From JAHEJA01 sp965656445 (GTDB taxonomy: Bacteria; Pseudomonadota; Alphaproteobacteria; Rhodobacterales; Rhodobacteraceae), in the NCBI GenBank assembly GCA_965656445.1, contig CBFHKO010000005.1, positions 60,353 through 124,352 of the forward strand: a stretch of DNA of 64,000 nucleotides, in the 5' to 3' direction. How positions within the stretch are numbered: position 1 is the first letter of the stretch; every line of letters starts with the position of its first letter. Positions 8,555-16,682 of the stretch are shown here, in pieces. A program made the position numbers and the translations under genes. The notes under the pieces are model-generated. The model did not search any database. It was given only the letters and a program-made list of their open reading frames with translations, and was not told the DNA's origin.

Positions 8555-9649
8555 TTACTCTACCCAGCCTTTAAGATTGCTTTGGATCAAGCTTGTCAGA
8601 GCATCGATATGCGCGTCATCATCATTCAGACACGGGATGTAGGTGAAATGTTCGCCGCCAGCTTCTTCGAAGCTTTCGCAAATTTCGCCTTTGATTTCTT
8701 CCAATGTTTCAATGCAGTCCGCTGAAAACGCAGGGGCAATGACAGCAATGTTCTTTTTGCCTTCTTCTTCAGCCAAGCGCGCGACTTCTTTAACCGTATA
8801 AGGTTTTAGCCATTCTTCTGGACCAAATTTTGACTGGAACGTTGTGACGATCTCTGTGTCTTTCCAACCCAAGCGTACCTTGAGCAATCGCGTTGTTTTC
8901 TGACATTGGCAATGGTACGGATCACCTTGCATCAAATAGCGCTTTGGAACTCCGTGATAGGAACAGACCAAAATCTCAGGGCGCGTTTCGGCCTCTGCGT
9001 AAGCACGCTCAACGGATTGAGCCAAGGCTTCGATGTATTCTGGCTTTTCAAAATAAGGCTCAACCACACGTGCAATCGGCTGCCATTTTTCATCCATCAG
9101 CGCGCGAAAGAACTGATCGTTCGCCGTGGCAGACGTCGCACCTGCGTAATGTGGGTAAAGCGGAAAGAACAAAATCTTGGTGCATCCTGCGCGCACCATT
9201 TCACGGACTTTGGACTTTGTGGATGGGTTGCCATAGCGCATACAGAAATCAACCATAACATCATCGCCATAGAGGTCCTTCATACGATCCGTAATTTTCG
9301 CAGTCTGGTCCTTGGTAATTGTCATCAAAGGGCTTTCGCCTTTGTCATGATTCCAAATCAATTTGTAGTTCGCACCAGAGCGGAACGGGCGCGATGTCAA
9401 AATAATGAGCTGCAACAAAGGCTGCCACAATAGAGGCGAATAATCGATCACACGACGGTCTGATAAAAACTCGGACAAATACCGGCGCATTGACCAATAG
9501 TCGAAATTATCTGGTGTCCCTAAATTCGCCAACAGAACACCAACTTTTTGCTTGGGCACTTTGGGGTGATCCGCCTGAGCATGAGCTGGGCATTCCTGAG
9601 GGACATTCGGGTCGAACATGACAAATTCCATTTTGTTTAACGTTGGCAC
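8555..9649 (-). CDS. hemH: Ferrochelatase
   Basis: Inserts ferrous iron into protoporphyrin IX, the last step of protohaem synthesis. The protein shows KVGVLLANLGTPDNFDYW near the start, SYHGVPKRYL with the metal-site His, CQCQKTTRLL, TTFQSKFGPEEWLKPYT, and APAFSADCIETLEEI with the conserved C-terminal signature and active-site Glu. The family length of about 340-365 residues fits. The start is uncertain: GTG 9649 gives 364 residues, while ATG 9631 or 9619 would remove 6 or 10 residues without touching the fold. It is a monocistronic-looking gene between the dehalogenase pair and a methyltransferase on the same strand. Confidence 0.92.
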   Translation of the reverse strand: MPTLNKMEFVMFDPNVPQECPAHAQADHPKVPKQKVGVLLANLGTPDNFDYWSMRRYLSEFLSDRRVIDYSPLLWQPLLQLIILTSRPFRSGANYKLIWNHDKGESPLMTITKDQTAKITDRMKDLYGDDVMVDFCMRYGNPSTKSKVREMVRAGCTKILFFPLYPHYAGATSATANDQFFRALMDEKWQPIARVVEPYFEKPEYIEALAQSVERAYAEAETRPEILVCSYHGVPKRYLMQGDPYHCQCQKTTRLLKVRLGWKDTEIVTTFQSKFGPEEWLKPYTVKEVARLAEEEGKKNIAVIAPAFSADCIETLEEIKGEICESFEEAGGEHFTYIPCLNDDDAHIDALTSLIQSNLKGWVE

Positions 9650-9676
9650 CGATATCTAAGGCATTTCACCAGAACG

Positions 9677-10498
9677 TCAATCTTTCAAAGGCTTTTCAGG
9701 CACGCCCAGCGCATCTGCCAGCCGCATTGACGCAGAGCCCGGCTTGAGTGGTTTCGGCTGGCTCTCATCTGGTGCCCAGCCTGTCAGAAAGATTTGTTCA
9801 AATCGCGCAGGAATTGCCCCACTCTCGGTTCCAAAGGTCTCTGCATAAATTTGAGCTGCCTCAACAAAGACGGCGCGCGGCGTAAAATGCCTTGATCTCT
9901 CTGTTAAAGCGTTGGTTTCCCCCATCGCCCTGAGATCCGCCATCAGTGAAAAGAGATTAGCATATTCGGTTTTTATGACAGCACTATCCGCCACAGGAAG
10001 CGCAAAAGCGGCGCGTTGCAACAAGCCTCCAACGTCACGAATTTCGGACATAGGCAAAACCCGAGGTGACAATCCGCCGCGGACCTTAATTTCCCCCTCC
10101 GCAAGAGATGCCCGCAATTCAGACAGGGTTTCCCCCCCGAGAAGAACCGCGATGAACAATCCGTCAGGGCGCAAGGCCCGGCGACATTGAATCAGCTGAC
10201 CCACTGGATCATTGGCCCAATGCAAACACATTCCATGAATGACGAGATCAAAGCTCTGTTCAGCAAGGTCCAAAACATCGTCGTCCGCAACCACGCACGC
10301 ATCAGGAAAGGCGCGTGCCCAAGGGTCTGGGAAACTTGTGACAATGGCGACATCCGTAAACGACTTCGTAACCATACTTAGGCGATCTTGAACGTCGATG
10401 ATCGCTTCATCGTGCAAAAAGTCTCCACGTCCGGCAATATGCCGACCCCGATGAGCCAAAAGCGCGTGGCGATCAATTAACTGAGTTTGATTTGTCAT
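9677..10498 (-). CDS. NDUFAF5/BioC-like SAM-dependent methyltransferase-fold protein
   Basis: A class I SAM-dependent methyltransferase-fold protein of about 273 residues. Family features are RHALLAHRGR near the start, FDLVIHGMCLHWANDPVG (motif around the SAM pocket), RRALRPDGLFIAVLLGGETL, and a C-terminal AQIYAETFG segment. This pattern is that of the mitochondrial NDUFAF5 / alphaproteobacterial group, which modifies an arginine of a complex I subunit and is related to BioC. Whether it hydroxylates, methylates or serves biotin synthesis cannot be told from sequence. The start was placed at ATG 10498; GTG 10507 is an alternative. It is divergent from comF, with which it shares a very short (about 14-base) promoter spacer. 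Confidence 0.75.
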   Translation of the reverse strand: MTNQTQLIDRHALLAHRGRHIAGRGDFLHDEAIIDVQDRLSMVTKSFTDVAIVTSFPDPWARAFPDACVVADDDVLDLAEQSFDLVIHGMCLHWANDPVGQLIQCRRALRPDGLFIAVLLGGETLSELRASLAEGEIKVRGGLSPRVLPMSEIRDVGGLLQRAAFALPVADSAVIKTEYANLFSLMADLRAMGETNALTERSRHFTPRAVFVEAAQIYAETFGTESGAIPARFEQIFLTGWAPDESQPKPLKPGSASMRLADALGVPEKPLKD

Positions 10499-10512
10499 AA
10501 GGGGCACATAGT

Positions 10513-11244
10513 GTGAAACTGCTCAGCTTTCAAACAGCAATGCGTTTGATTTACCCTGCACAATGTTTGTGCTGTGGCGATATCGTTCATAGTGATTTTG
10601 GTTTATGCGGCGAATGTTGGCAGGACACTCCGTTTATTAACGGCGCCGCATGCGTTCAATGCAGCGCACCTTTGCTTGGCCCTCAGATTGATCAAACGGA
10701 TCTCTGCGAATCCTGTCATGCCTCTGGGAGGCCTTGGCAGCAGGGGCGTGCTGTTTTGCACTATTCAGGCAATGCGAAAAAGCTCGTCTTGGGTTTAAAG
10801 CATGGGGATCGCACCGATATCGCCCCCCCTGTTGGTCGATGGATGGCCCAAAGCGTTAGTGATATTGTGACGCCTGACACTATTGTCCTGCCTATCCCAT
10901 TACATTGGTCTCGCGCCGCCCAACGGAAATACAATCAAGCCTCCCTTTTAGCGACGTCAATGGCGAAGGCTCTGAACATAAGACCGCTCTACAATGTCCT
11001 AGAGCGGACAAAGCCAACGCGCCCATTAGAACACATTGGAACCCAAGAGCGATATGACCGATTACTAAATGCGATCCGCGTCAAATTAGGGAAAGAAAGT
11101 TTGGTGGAGGGCAAATCTATACTGCTTGTAGATGACGTCATGACCTCTGGAGCGACATTTGACGCCGCGACACGCGCCTGTTTGAACGCTTGCGCCAAAA
11201 AAATTGATGTTGTCGTCCTAGCGCGCGCAGCAAAGGGGGGTTAA
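10513..11244 (+). CDS. comF: ComF-family phosphoribosyltransferase-like protein
   Basis: A 243-residue protein with an N-terminal double zinc-ribbon (CLCCGD, CGECW, CVQC, CESC) and a C-terminal PRTase domain with the PRPP loop SILLVDDVMTSGATFD. ComF proteins take part in DNA uptake/transformation in several bacteria; in Rhodobacterales the role is not settled. It starts at GTG 10513. It leads a plus-strand group: comF, grxC, nitrilase-like, marR, with spacings from 30 bases to overlaps. Confidence 0.85.
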   Translation: MKLLSFQTAMRLIYPAQCLCCGDIVHSDFGLCGECWQDTPFINGAACVQCSAPLLGPQIDQTDLCESCHASGRPWQQGRAVLHYSGNAKKLVLGLKHGDRTDIAPPVGRWMAQSVSDIVTPDTIVLPIPLHWSRAAQRKYNQASLLATSMAKALNIRPLYNVLERTKPTRPLEHIGTQERYDRLLNAIRVKLGKESLVEGKSILLVDDVMTSGATFDAATRACLNACAKKIDVVVLARAAKGG

Positions 11245-11274
11245 GTAGAGTGTAAACCAGAATGGATGGACCCA

Positions 11275-11532
11275 ATGGCTACTGTCGAAATATACACATC
11301 ACCCCTGTGCGGGTATTGCCACGCTGCAAAACGCCTTTTGACCTCAAAAGATATACCGTTTTCTGAAGTTGATGTTTTTCAAAATCCAGATCGCAAACCT
11401 GAAATGATAGATCGCGCCTTTGGTGCACGCACAGTTCCGCAAATTTTCATCGACGGCCAACATATCGGGGGCTGTGATGAGCTTTATGCGTTAGAGCGGT
11501 CTGGAAAGCTGGACCCTCTGTTAGCCCAATGA
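11275..11532 (+). CDS. grxC: Glutaredoxin 3
   Basis: A dithiol glutaredoxin of 85 residues that uses glutathione to reduce protein and small-molecule disulfides. The active site is CGYC in IYTSPLCGYCHAAKRLL; TVPQIFIDG holds the cis-Pro, and GGCDELYALE is the glutathione-binding end. An ATG at 11266 is also possible; 11275 was preferred because it gives the usual MATVEIYTSP start, with GGATGGA upstream. Its stop overlaps the ATG of the next gene by four bases. Confidence 0.92.
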   Translation: MATVEIYTSPLCGYCHAAKRLLTSKDIPFSEVDVFQNPDRKPEMIDRAFGARTVPQIFIDGQHIGGCDELYALERSGKLDPLLAQ

Positions 11533-12356
11533 CCAAAGTTGCGCTTGTCCAGCTCTCAGTCGGTAATGATCCCTCGGCAAATTTAGGGGTGACATTACAA
11601 CGATTGAATGAAGCGGCAGATAATGGCGCAGAGTTCATTTTGACGCCTGAGGTCACAAATTGCATATCCTCTAGCCGCGCGCATCAAACATCGGTCTTAG
11701 AACCGCAAGAAAGCGATCAAACCCTCAGAGCGATCCGCGCCTTTGCACAACAACGCGGCGTTTGGGTGTTGATCGGCTCACTGGCCCTGAAAACCAATGA
11801 TCCGGACGGACGTTTTGCAAATCGATCTTTTCTCATATCGAACAATGGTGACGTCATTGCGCAGTATGACAAGATTCACATGTTTGATGTCACGCTTTCT
11901 GAAACCGAATCTTATCGTGAATCCGCTGGGTATCGACCAGGGGACAAGGCTGTCGTTGCAACAACGCCATTTGGTAACATCGGCCTAAGTATATGTTATG
12001 ACGTTCGCTTTCCTCACTTGTATCGCGACATGGCTCAAGCGGGGGCCCAGATCATAACGGTCCCTGCTGCCTTTGCACGACCAACGGGCGAAGCGCATTG
12101 GGACACCTTACTTCGCGCACGCGCGATTGAAACTGGGTGTTATATTCTTGCTCCCGCGCAATGTGGTGAACACGACCCGGATGGAACCCGTAAGACCTAT
12201 GGCCACTCGTTGATCGTTGATCCCTGGGGGGAAATTTGTGTGACTTTGGCGTCAACACCGTCCATATGTTACCACACTTTAAACTTAAACCTCGTTGAAC
12301 AAGCACGGGCACGTGTGCCATCCTTGCTCCACGATCGCCCCTATTTAGGACCCTGA
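11529..12356 (+). CDS. Nit1-like carbon-nitrogen hydrolase
   Basis: A 275-residue nitrilase-superfamily amidase. The catalytic Glu-Lys-Cys triad is visible: EFILTPEVTN (Glu), YDKIHMFDV (Lys), and GLSICYDVRFPHLYRDM (Cys). The IHMFDV and CYDVRFP wording is typical of Nit1, the amidase that repairs deaminated glutathione; the upstream glutaredoxin gene, with which it overlaps by four bases, fits a thiol-related job. The exact substrate is inference. Confidence 0.88.
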   Translation: MTKVALVQLSVGNDPSANLGVTLQRLNEAADNGAEFILTPEVTNCISSSRAHQTSVLEPQESDQTLRAIRAFAQQRGVWVLIGSLALKTNDPDGRFANRSFLISNNGDVIAQYDKIHMFDVTLSETESYRESAGYRPGDKAVVATTPFGNIGLSICYDVRFPHLYRDMAQAGAQIITVPAAFARPTGEAHWDTLLRARAIETGCYILAPAQCGEHDPDGTRKTYGHSLIVDPWGEICVTLASTPSICYHTLNLNLVEQARARVPSLLHDRPYLGP

Positions 12357-12357
12357 C

Positions 12358-12801
12358 ATGCGTGACCAGACTTCTGGGCTAAATATCTCGCTCATCAGCG
12401 AATTATTAACAGTGGATCAACTTATCCGTAACCGTTTGGCAAAGGTCTTGCCAAAGGGGATGGAGCTGTCACATTTTTCCGTCCTCAATCATTTAGCGCA
12501 TTTGAACGCTGAGCGCACACCAGCTCAACTGGCTAAGAGCTTTCATGTGACACGTGGCGCAATGACGAACACTCTTAATAAGCTCGAAGTTGCAGGTCAC
12601 ATTCACATTCGCCCAGACTGGGACGACGCACGACGCAAAATGGTGGCAATTAGTCCAGCTGGTCGGAATGCACGCGACGCCGCGATTACAGCACTTATGC
12701 CCGTGATCTCAGATATTTTTGATCAAGTGGGCGAAGACAGGTTAAAATCCGTTTTGCCGATTTTGCGCGACTTGCGGCTAAAAATGGATGCCGAAGGATA
12801 A
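12358..12801 (+). CDS. MarR-family transcriptional regulator
   Basis: A 147-residue winged-helix DNA-binding protein. The recognition-helix region reads AQLAKSFHVTRGAMTNTLNKLEVAGH, followed by the wing DWDDARRKMVAIS, which is standard for MarR. It begins one base after the nitrilase-like stop, so it is co-transcribed with comF-grxC-nitrilase. Ligand and targets are unknown; autoregulation of this operon is plausible. Confidence 0.9.
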   Translation: MRDQTSGLNISLISELLTVDQLIRNRLAKVLPKGMELSHFSVLNHLAHLNAERTPAQLAKSFHVTRGAMTNTLNKLEVAGHIHIRPDWDDARRKMVAISPAGRNARDAAITALMPVISDIFDQVGEDRLKSVLPILRDLRLKMDAEG

Positions 12802-13008
12802 GCCTTGCGACACTGCAGGTGCAATTGATCCGTAAACTCCCCCCCGTTCCATCTAAAAAAGACATGCATTTGGGTAACATTTGCGTGATTTGCGACGATT
12901 ATCACTGAATACGCATCATTGTGTTTGGATTTCGCAACGTTTGATTGCCCGCATATGGGAAATACGCTAACCGTGCCAACAACGTGGAGCAGAACCAAAG
13001 AGGACGCC

Positions 13009-14256
13009 ATGTACAGAGTATGGAATTTCTTAACTAACTATTCGCTTTTGTTGATTTTCGGGGCGATCCTTGCCTTGGTCTGGGCAAATACCAATCCTGA
13101 AACCTATCACCATTTTGTGGAATTTGTGATCTGGGATCACGCGCCAATTGGTCACCTGCACGATGGTCATCGCACCTTGACACTTCACTATTTGATCAAT
13201 GACATTGCAATGGCCTTGTTCTTTGCAATCGCTGCCAAAGAAGTTTGGGAAGCAGTCATTCTCAAAAACGGAAGCCTCCGCGGTAAGAAAGCGGCCACAC
13301 CATTGTTCGCAACCTTTGGCGGCATGGCCGGTCCTATTTCCGTTTACTTGGGTCTTGCTTTCCTCATGGGATCAGACACGTACAACGCGGTTGCAAACGG
13401 TTGGGCGATCCCAACTGCGACGGACATTGCGTTTAGCTACCTTGTAGGCCGTATCGTATTTGGTGCAGGCCATCCAGCCATCCGCTTTTTGTTGCTCTTG
13501 GCGATTGCAGATGATGCCGCAGGCTTGATTATTCTCGCGATTTTCTACCCGTCTGGTGACCTTGCGCCTCAGTGGCTGTTGCTCTCCCTTGCGGCAGCAA
13601 TCGTTGTGTATGTTGTCTTCAACTGGTTGCCACGTCGATTGGACACAGGAAATCAATTGCGTCCCTATTCAACTTGGGTTCGCAAGAAGCTGTCTTTCCT
13701 CCCCTACGCGATTGCAGGCTGCATTAGCTGGTACGGCTTTATGCGGTCTGGCTTGCACCCAGCACTTGGGTTGTTGCCAGTTGTGACCATTATCCCACAT
13801 GCGGATCGTGCGTTCGGCATCTTTAACGAAGCAGAAGAGCATTTGCATGATCTCCTGAACACAATGGAACATGCTTTGAAACACCCTGTCGAAGTCATCC
13901 TGTTCTTCTTTGGGCTATTGAATGCAGGTGTCGAATTCTCGGCGATGGGCGATGCGACATGGCTCGTTCTAGCAGGCCTCTTGATCGGGAAACCTTTGGG
14001 AATCATGTTGTTTGGGTGGATTGCTGCACGACCCCTTGGGTTGGGCATTCCACAGGGTATGCGCATCATCGACCTATTTGTTATTGGCTGTATTGCCGCC
14101 ATTGGCTTTACTGTGTCGCTCTTTGTGGCTGCTGTCGCGTTTGATGCAGGACCAGTTCAAGATGCTGCAAAAATGGGCGCCTTGTTGAGCTTTGCCGCGG
14201 CAATCGTTTCTATTATCGCAGGCAAATTGACCGGCGTTCAGAAACAAGAATTGTAA
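13009..14256 (+). CDS. nhaA: Na+/H+ antiporter NhaA
   Basis: An inner-membrane antiporter of 415 residues, exporting Na+ in exchange for H+ for salt and pH balance. Around 11-12 membrane segments are visible. Core family motifs are IPTATDIAFSYLVGR (the broken helix IV, with the Thr-Asp-Ile triad) and LLLLAIADDAAGLIILAIFY (the two transport aspartates). A C-terminal GCIAAIGFTVSLFVA is also typical. ATG 13009 was chosen because AGAGGA lies six bases upstream and a membrane segment begins soon after; the frame is open further upstream but lacks similarity. A 207-base untranslated spacer precedes it and a strong terminator follows. Confidence 0.93.
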   Translation: MYRVWNFLTNYSLLLIFGAILALVWANTNPETYHHFVEFVIWDHAPIGHLHDGHRTLTLHYLINDIAMALFFAIAAKEVWEAVILKNGSLRGKKAATPLFATFGGMAGPISVYLGLAFLMGSDTYNAVANGWAIPTATDIAFSYLVGRIVFGAGHPAIRFLLLLAIADDAAGLIILAIFYPSGDLAPQWLLLSLAAAIVVYVVFNWLPRRLDTGNQLRPYSTWVRKKLSFLPYAIAGCISWYGFMRSGLHPALGLLPVVTIIPHADRAFGIFNEAEEHLHDLLNTMEHALKHPVEVILFFFGLLNAGVEFSAMGDATWLVLAGLLIGKPLGIMLFGWIAARPLGLGIPQGMRIIDLFVIGCIAAIGFTVSLFVAAVAFDAGPVQDAAKMGALLSFAAAIVSIIAGKLTGVQKQEL

Positions 14257-14271
14257 GTAACCAGAACTTGC

Positions 14272-14303
14272 TAAAAAGCCGTCTCTCCAGAGGCGGCTTT
14301 TTT
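14272..14303 (+). terminator. Intrinsic terminator after nhaA
   Basis: AAAAAGCCGTCTC-loop-GAGGCGGCTTTTTT forms a GC-rich hairpin with a T-run 16 bases after the nhaA stop. Confidence 0.85.
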
Positions 14304-14427
14304 CATTCAGCCGAATATCGCTCAGAATTGGAAATTGGTCTAAAAATAAACATATTTAGTCATTAAATCGAAACTCAACGGCCATTTATATGATAAACAG
14401 GCCATAACCGCGGGTAAATCGTAGTAA

Positions 14428-15087
14428 ATGTTAGAGTTTGTAAACGTGAGCAAGTCCTTTTGGACTGGAACAAGACGTAAGATCATTCTTGATCGCGTGT
14501 CTTTTCGCGTTGAACTTGGGGAATCCTTGGGAATTTTGGCACCCAATGGCACCGGTAAAACAACATTGATCAAAATGATGGCCGGCCTTGAAAAGGCTGA
14601 CGAAGGCGAAATTCATCGCAACTGTAAAATTTCTTTTCCCCTTGGATTTATGGGCGGTGTGGTTCCAAAACATACCGCACGGGAAAATTCCCGTTATATT
14701 GCGAAACTCTACGGCCTAGATCCAGATTATGTCGAAGCCTATTGCCGTTGGCTTTGCGGCTTAGAAGAATACTTTGACCAACCTCTTGGCACATATTCTG
14801 CAGGAATGAAGTCTAGGTTCACATTTTCCCTCATGCTTGCCTTAGATTTTGATATATACTTAATCGACGAAGGCATGCCGAGCACGACGGATGTAGAATT
14901 CAACAAAAAAGCAGGGGCTATTTTGGCAGAACGGTTCAAAACGACGACGACAATAATCGTCTCACACCAAGCCGATACCCTTGAAAAATATGTTAAGAAA
15001 GCGGCTGTATTATTGCAGGGACAACTGCATATGTTTGACAGCCTAGAGGAAGCGAAGCAGCTATATGACTACCAATCTCAAGGTTAA
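14428..15087 (+). CDS. kpsT: Polysaccharide export ABC ATPase (KpsT/Wzt type)
   Basis: The 219-residue ATP-binding subunit of a capsule-type polysaccharide exporter. Walker A is GILAPNGTGKTTL, the signature loop is the KpsT-style YSAGMKSRFTFSL instead of LSGGQ, and Walker B is DIYLIDEGM. The H-loop reads IIVSHQADTL. Length matches KpsT/BexA. The last 23 bases overlap the start of the next gene, a KpsE-like protein, implying coupling. The membrane permease (KpsM) that this ATPase needs is not next to it in this window; the neighbour upstream is nhaA. Confidence 0.9.
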   Translation: MLEFVNVSKSFWTGTRRKIILDRVSFRVELGESLGILAPNGTGKTTLIKMMAGLEKADEGEIHRNCKISFPLGFMGGVVPKHTARENSRYIAKLYGLDPDYVEAYCRWLCGLEEYFDQPLGTYSAGMKSRFTFSLMLALDFDIYLIDEGMPSTTDVEFNKKAGAILAERFKTTTTIIVSHQADTLEKYVKKAAVLLQGQLHMFDSLEEAKQLYDYQSQG

Positions 15088-16642
15088 TAAATTTCGGACA
15101 CGCAAACCGAAAATTGACAAGGCCGTCACGCCGCGCCCTGTAAAAGAGGTGCAGCCAGAGCCTGTTGCAAGCCCTCAACCAGACACAGCACAACCAACGC
15201 AGCAAGATTTGCGCGTGGATCCAGCGATCCAAGCAATTATGAACGAGGGCCTTACCCCACGCCAATTGCGGATCGCACGGCGAACTGCGCAAAAACAAGG
15301 CTTGGCCTTTGCAACGGATCACGAGGCCGTAAAAATGTTGCGTGACAACGGGATTGATCCCTTTCAACGCAGTACAATGATGCAAGTCGTTTCAGAAAAC
15401 GATCAAGACAATTCCAAAGTTCAACTTCCATCGCGGATTGAACCAGCCAAAGTGCCCGCGGAACAAGTTCCAATTTCTCCTGAAGAGATGGCTGCGCAGC
15501 GCAACAAAGAAATCATGGCCGTTCAAAAGGATATGCTGCGCCGACGTCGCCGTAATTCCGTCATGTTGGTACTTCGCTTAATGGCGTTTGTTCTCATTCC
15601 GACCATGTTGGCTGGCTATTATTTCACATCCATAGCAACCCCGATGTACGCCACGAAATCTGCCTTTCAAATCATCAAGGCGGATAGCGTTGGCGCAGGG
15701 GGTGGCGCAGGTGGATTGTTGTCGGGAACTCAATTCGCAACGACCCCTGATGCAATCGCCGTTCAAACCTACCTGTTGTCCAAAGACGCCATGCTGCGCT
15801 TGGAAAAAGACGAAGGCTTTGTGGAACACTTTAGCGATCCAAATATTGATGTTCTGCAACGTTTGGGCGCAGATGCCTCCATTGAGAGCGCACATAAACT
15901 GTATAAAAAACATGTCATCATCGGGTTTGATCCGACTGAAGGCGTGATCAACATGGAAGTCTCCGCCGCCGATCCCGAAGTGGCTGTCAGTTTTTCCAAG
16001 GCCTTGATTGCTTATGCCGAAGAGCGTGTTGATAATCTATCCGAACGCAAACGTGAAAACCAAGTTGCGGACGCGAAAAAAGCATTCGCAGAGGCGGATG
16101 AAGAACGTCGCAAAGCCCAAGAAGCCTTGGTGTCCCTACAGCAATCTACATTGTTGGACCCCGAAGCCTATGTCGGGAGCTTGCGTGGTCAAATCAGTAA
16201 ATTGGAAACCCAAATCGTTGAAAAGGAAATCCAACTTCAAGCCTTGCTGGATAATGCCAGACCAAACCAAAGCCGCGTGAGCGGAGTAGAGGCGGACATT
16301 GCCCGTCTCCAGTCCGCCAAAAAAGAAATGCAAGCGCGCATGAACGAGCCAGTTGAAAACGGGATGACCTTAGCTGAGATGGTGTCGCGTATTCAGATCG
16401 CACAAGCCGACCTCGCGACACGGGACGCAATGCTTCAGGCTTCCCTCGAACAAATGCGGGCGACCCAGGCCGATGCGACATCTCAGTCGCGCTATTTGAC
16501 CTTGGCTGTTGACCCAATCGCCTCGGAATCGCCCAGCTATCCAAAAGCATTCGAAGACACCTTGCTCACATTGCTTATTCTGTCAGGTATTTATCTGATG
16601 ATCTCGATCACTGCATCGATTTTGAAAGAGCAAATTTCCTAA
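15065..16642 (+). CDS. kpsE: Capsule polysaccharide export inner-membrane protein (KpsE/BexC-like)
   Basis: A 525-residue polysaccharide co-polymerase-type protein linking the ABC exporter to the outer-membrane channel. The central and C-terminal parts match KpsE/CtrB: a first membrane helix (about residues 165-185), a large periplasmic region with coiled coil (SERKRENQVADAKKAFAEAD onward), and a second helix near the C-terminus (LLTLLILSGIYLMISITASI). It carries a cytoplasmic N-terminal extension of about 160 residues rich in Pro, Gln and charged residues, absent in the enterobacterial proteins; part of it (LTPRQLRIARRTAQ) is predicted helical. It overlaps kpsT. Confidence 0.85.
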   Translation: MTTNLKVNKFRTRKPKIDKAVTPRPVKEVQPEPVASPQPDTAQPTQQDLRVDPAIQAIMNEGLTPRQLRIARRTAQKQGLAFATDHEAVKMLRDNGIDPFQRSTMMQVVSENDQDNSKVQLPSRIEPAKVPAEQVPISPEEMAAQRNKEIMAVQKDMLRRRRRNSVMLVLRLMAFVLIPTMLAGYYFTSIATPMYATKSAFQIIKADSVGAGGGAGGLLSGTQFATTPDAIAVQTYLLSKDAMLRLEKDEGFVEHFSDPNIDVLQRLGADASIESAHKLYKKHVIIGFDPTEGVINMEVSAADPEVAVSFSKALIAYAEERVDNLSERKRENQVADAKKAFAEADEERRKAQEALVSLQQSTLLDPEAYVGSLRGQISKLETQIVEKEIQLQALLDNARPNQSRVSGVEADIARLQSAKKEMQARMNEPVENGMTLAEMVSRIQIAQADLATRDAMLQASLEQMRATQADATSQSRYLTLAVDPIASESPSYPKAFEDTLLTLLILSGIYLMISITASILKEQIS

Positions 16643-16646
16643 GAGT

Positions 16647-16682
16647 AATGTGCCAAGCGAACACTTGACTTGGCACATATTA
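16647..16682. terminator. Hairpin between convergent kpsE and histidine kinase genes
   Basis: ATGTGCCAAG (16648-16657) pairs with CTTGGCACAT (16669-16678 onward) across an 11-base loop. It covers the end of the minus-strand kinase gene, so it may act in both directions; there is no strong T-run. Confidence 0.5.

Noticed and set aside
12841..13008. Riboswitch before nhaA
   Set aside because: No convincing conserved fold could be recognised by eye, so it is listed only as a low-interest observation.
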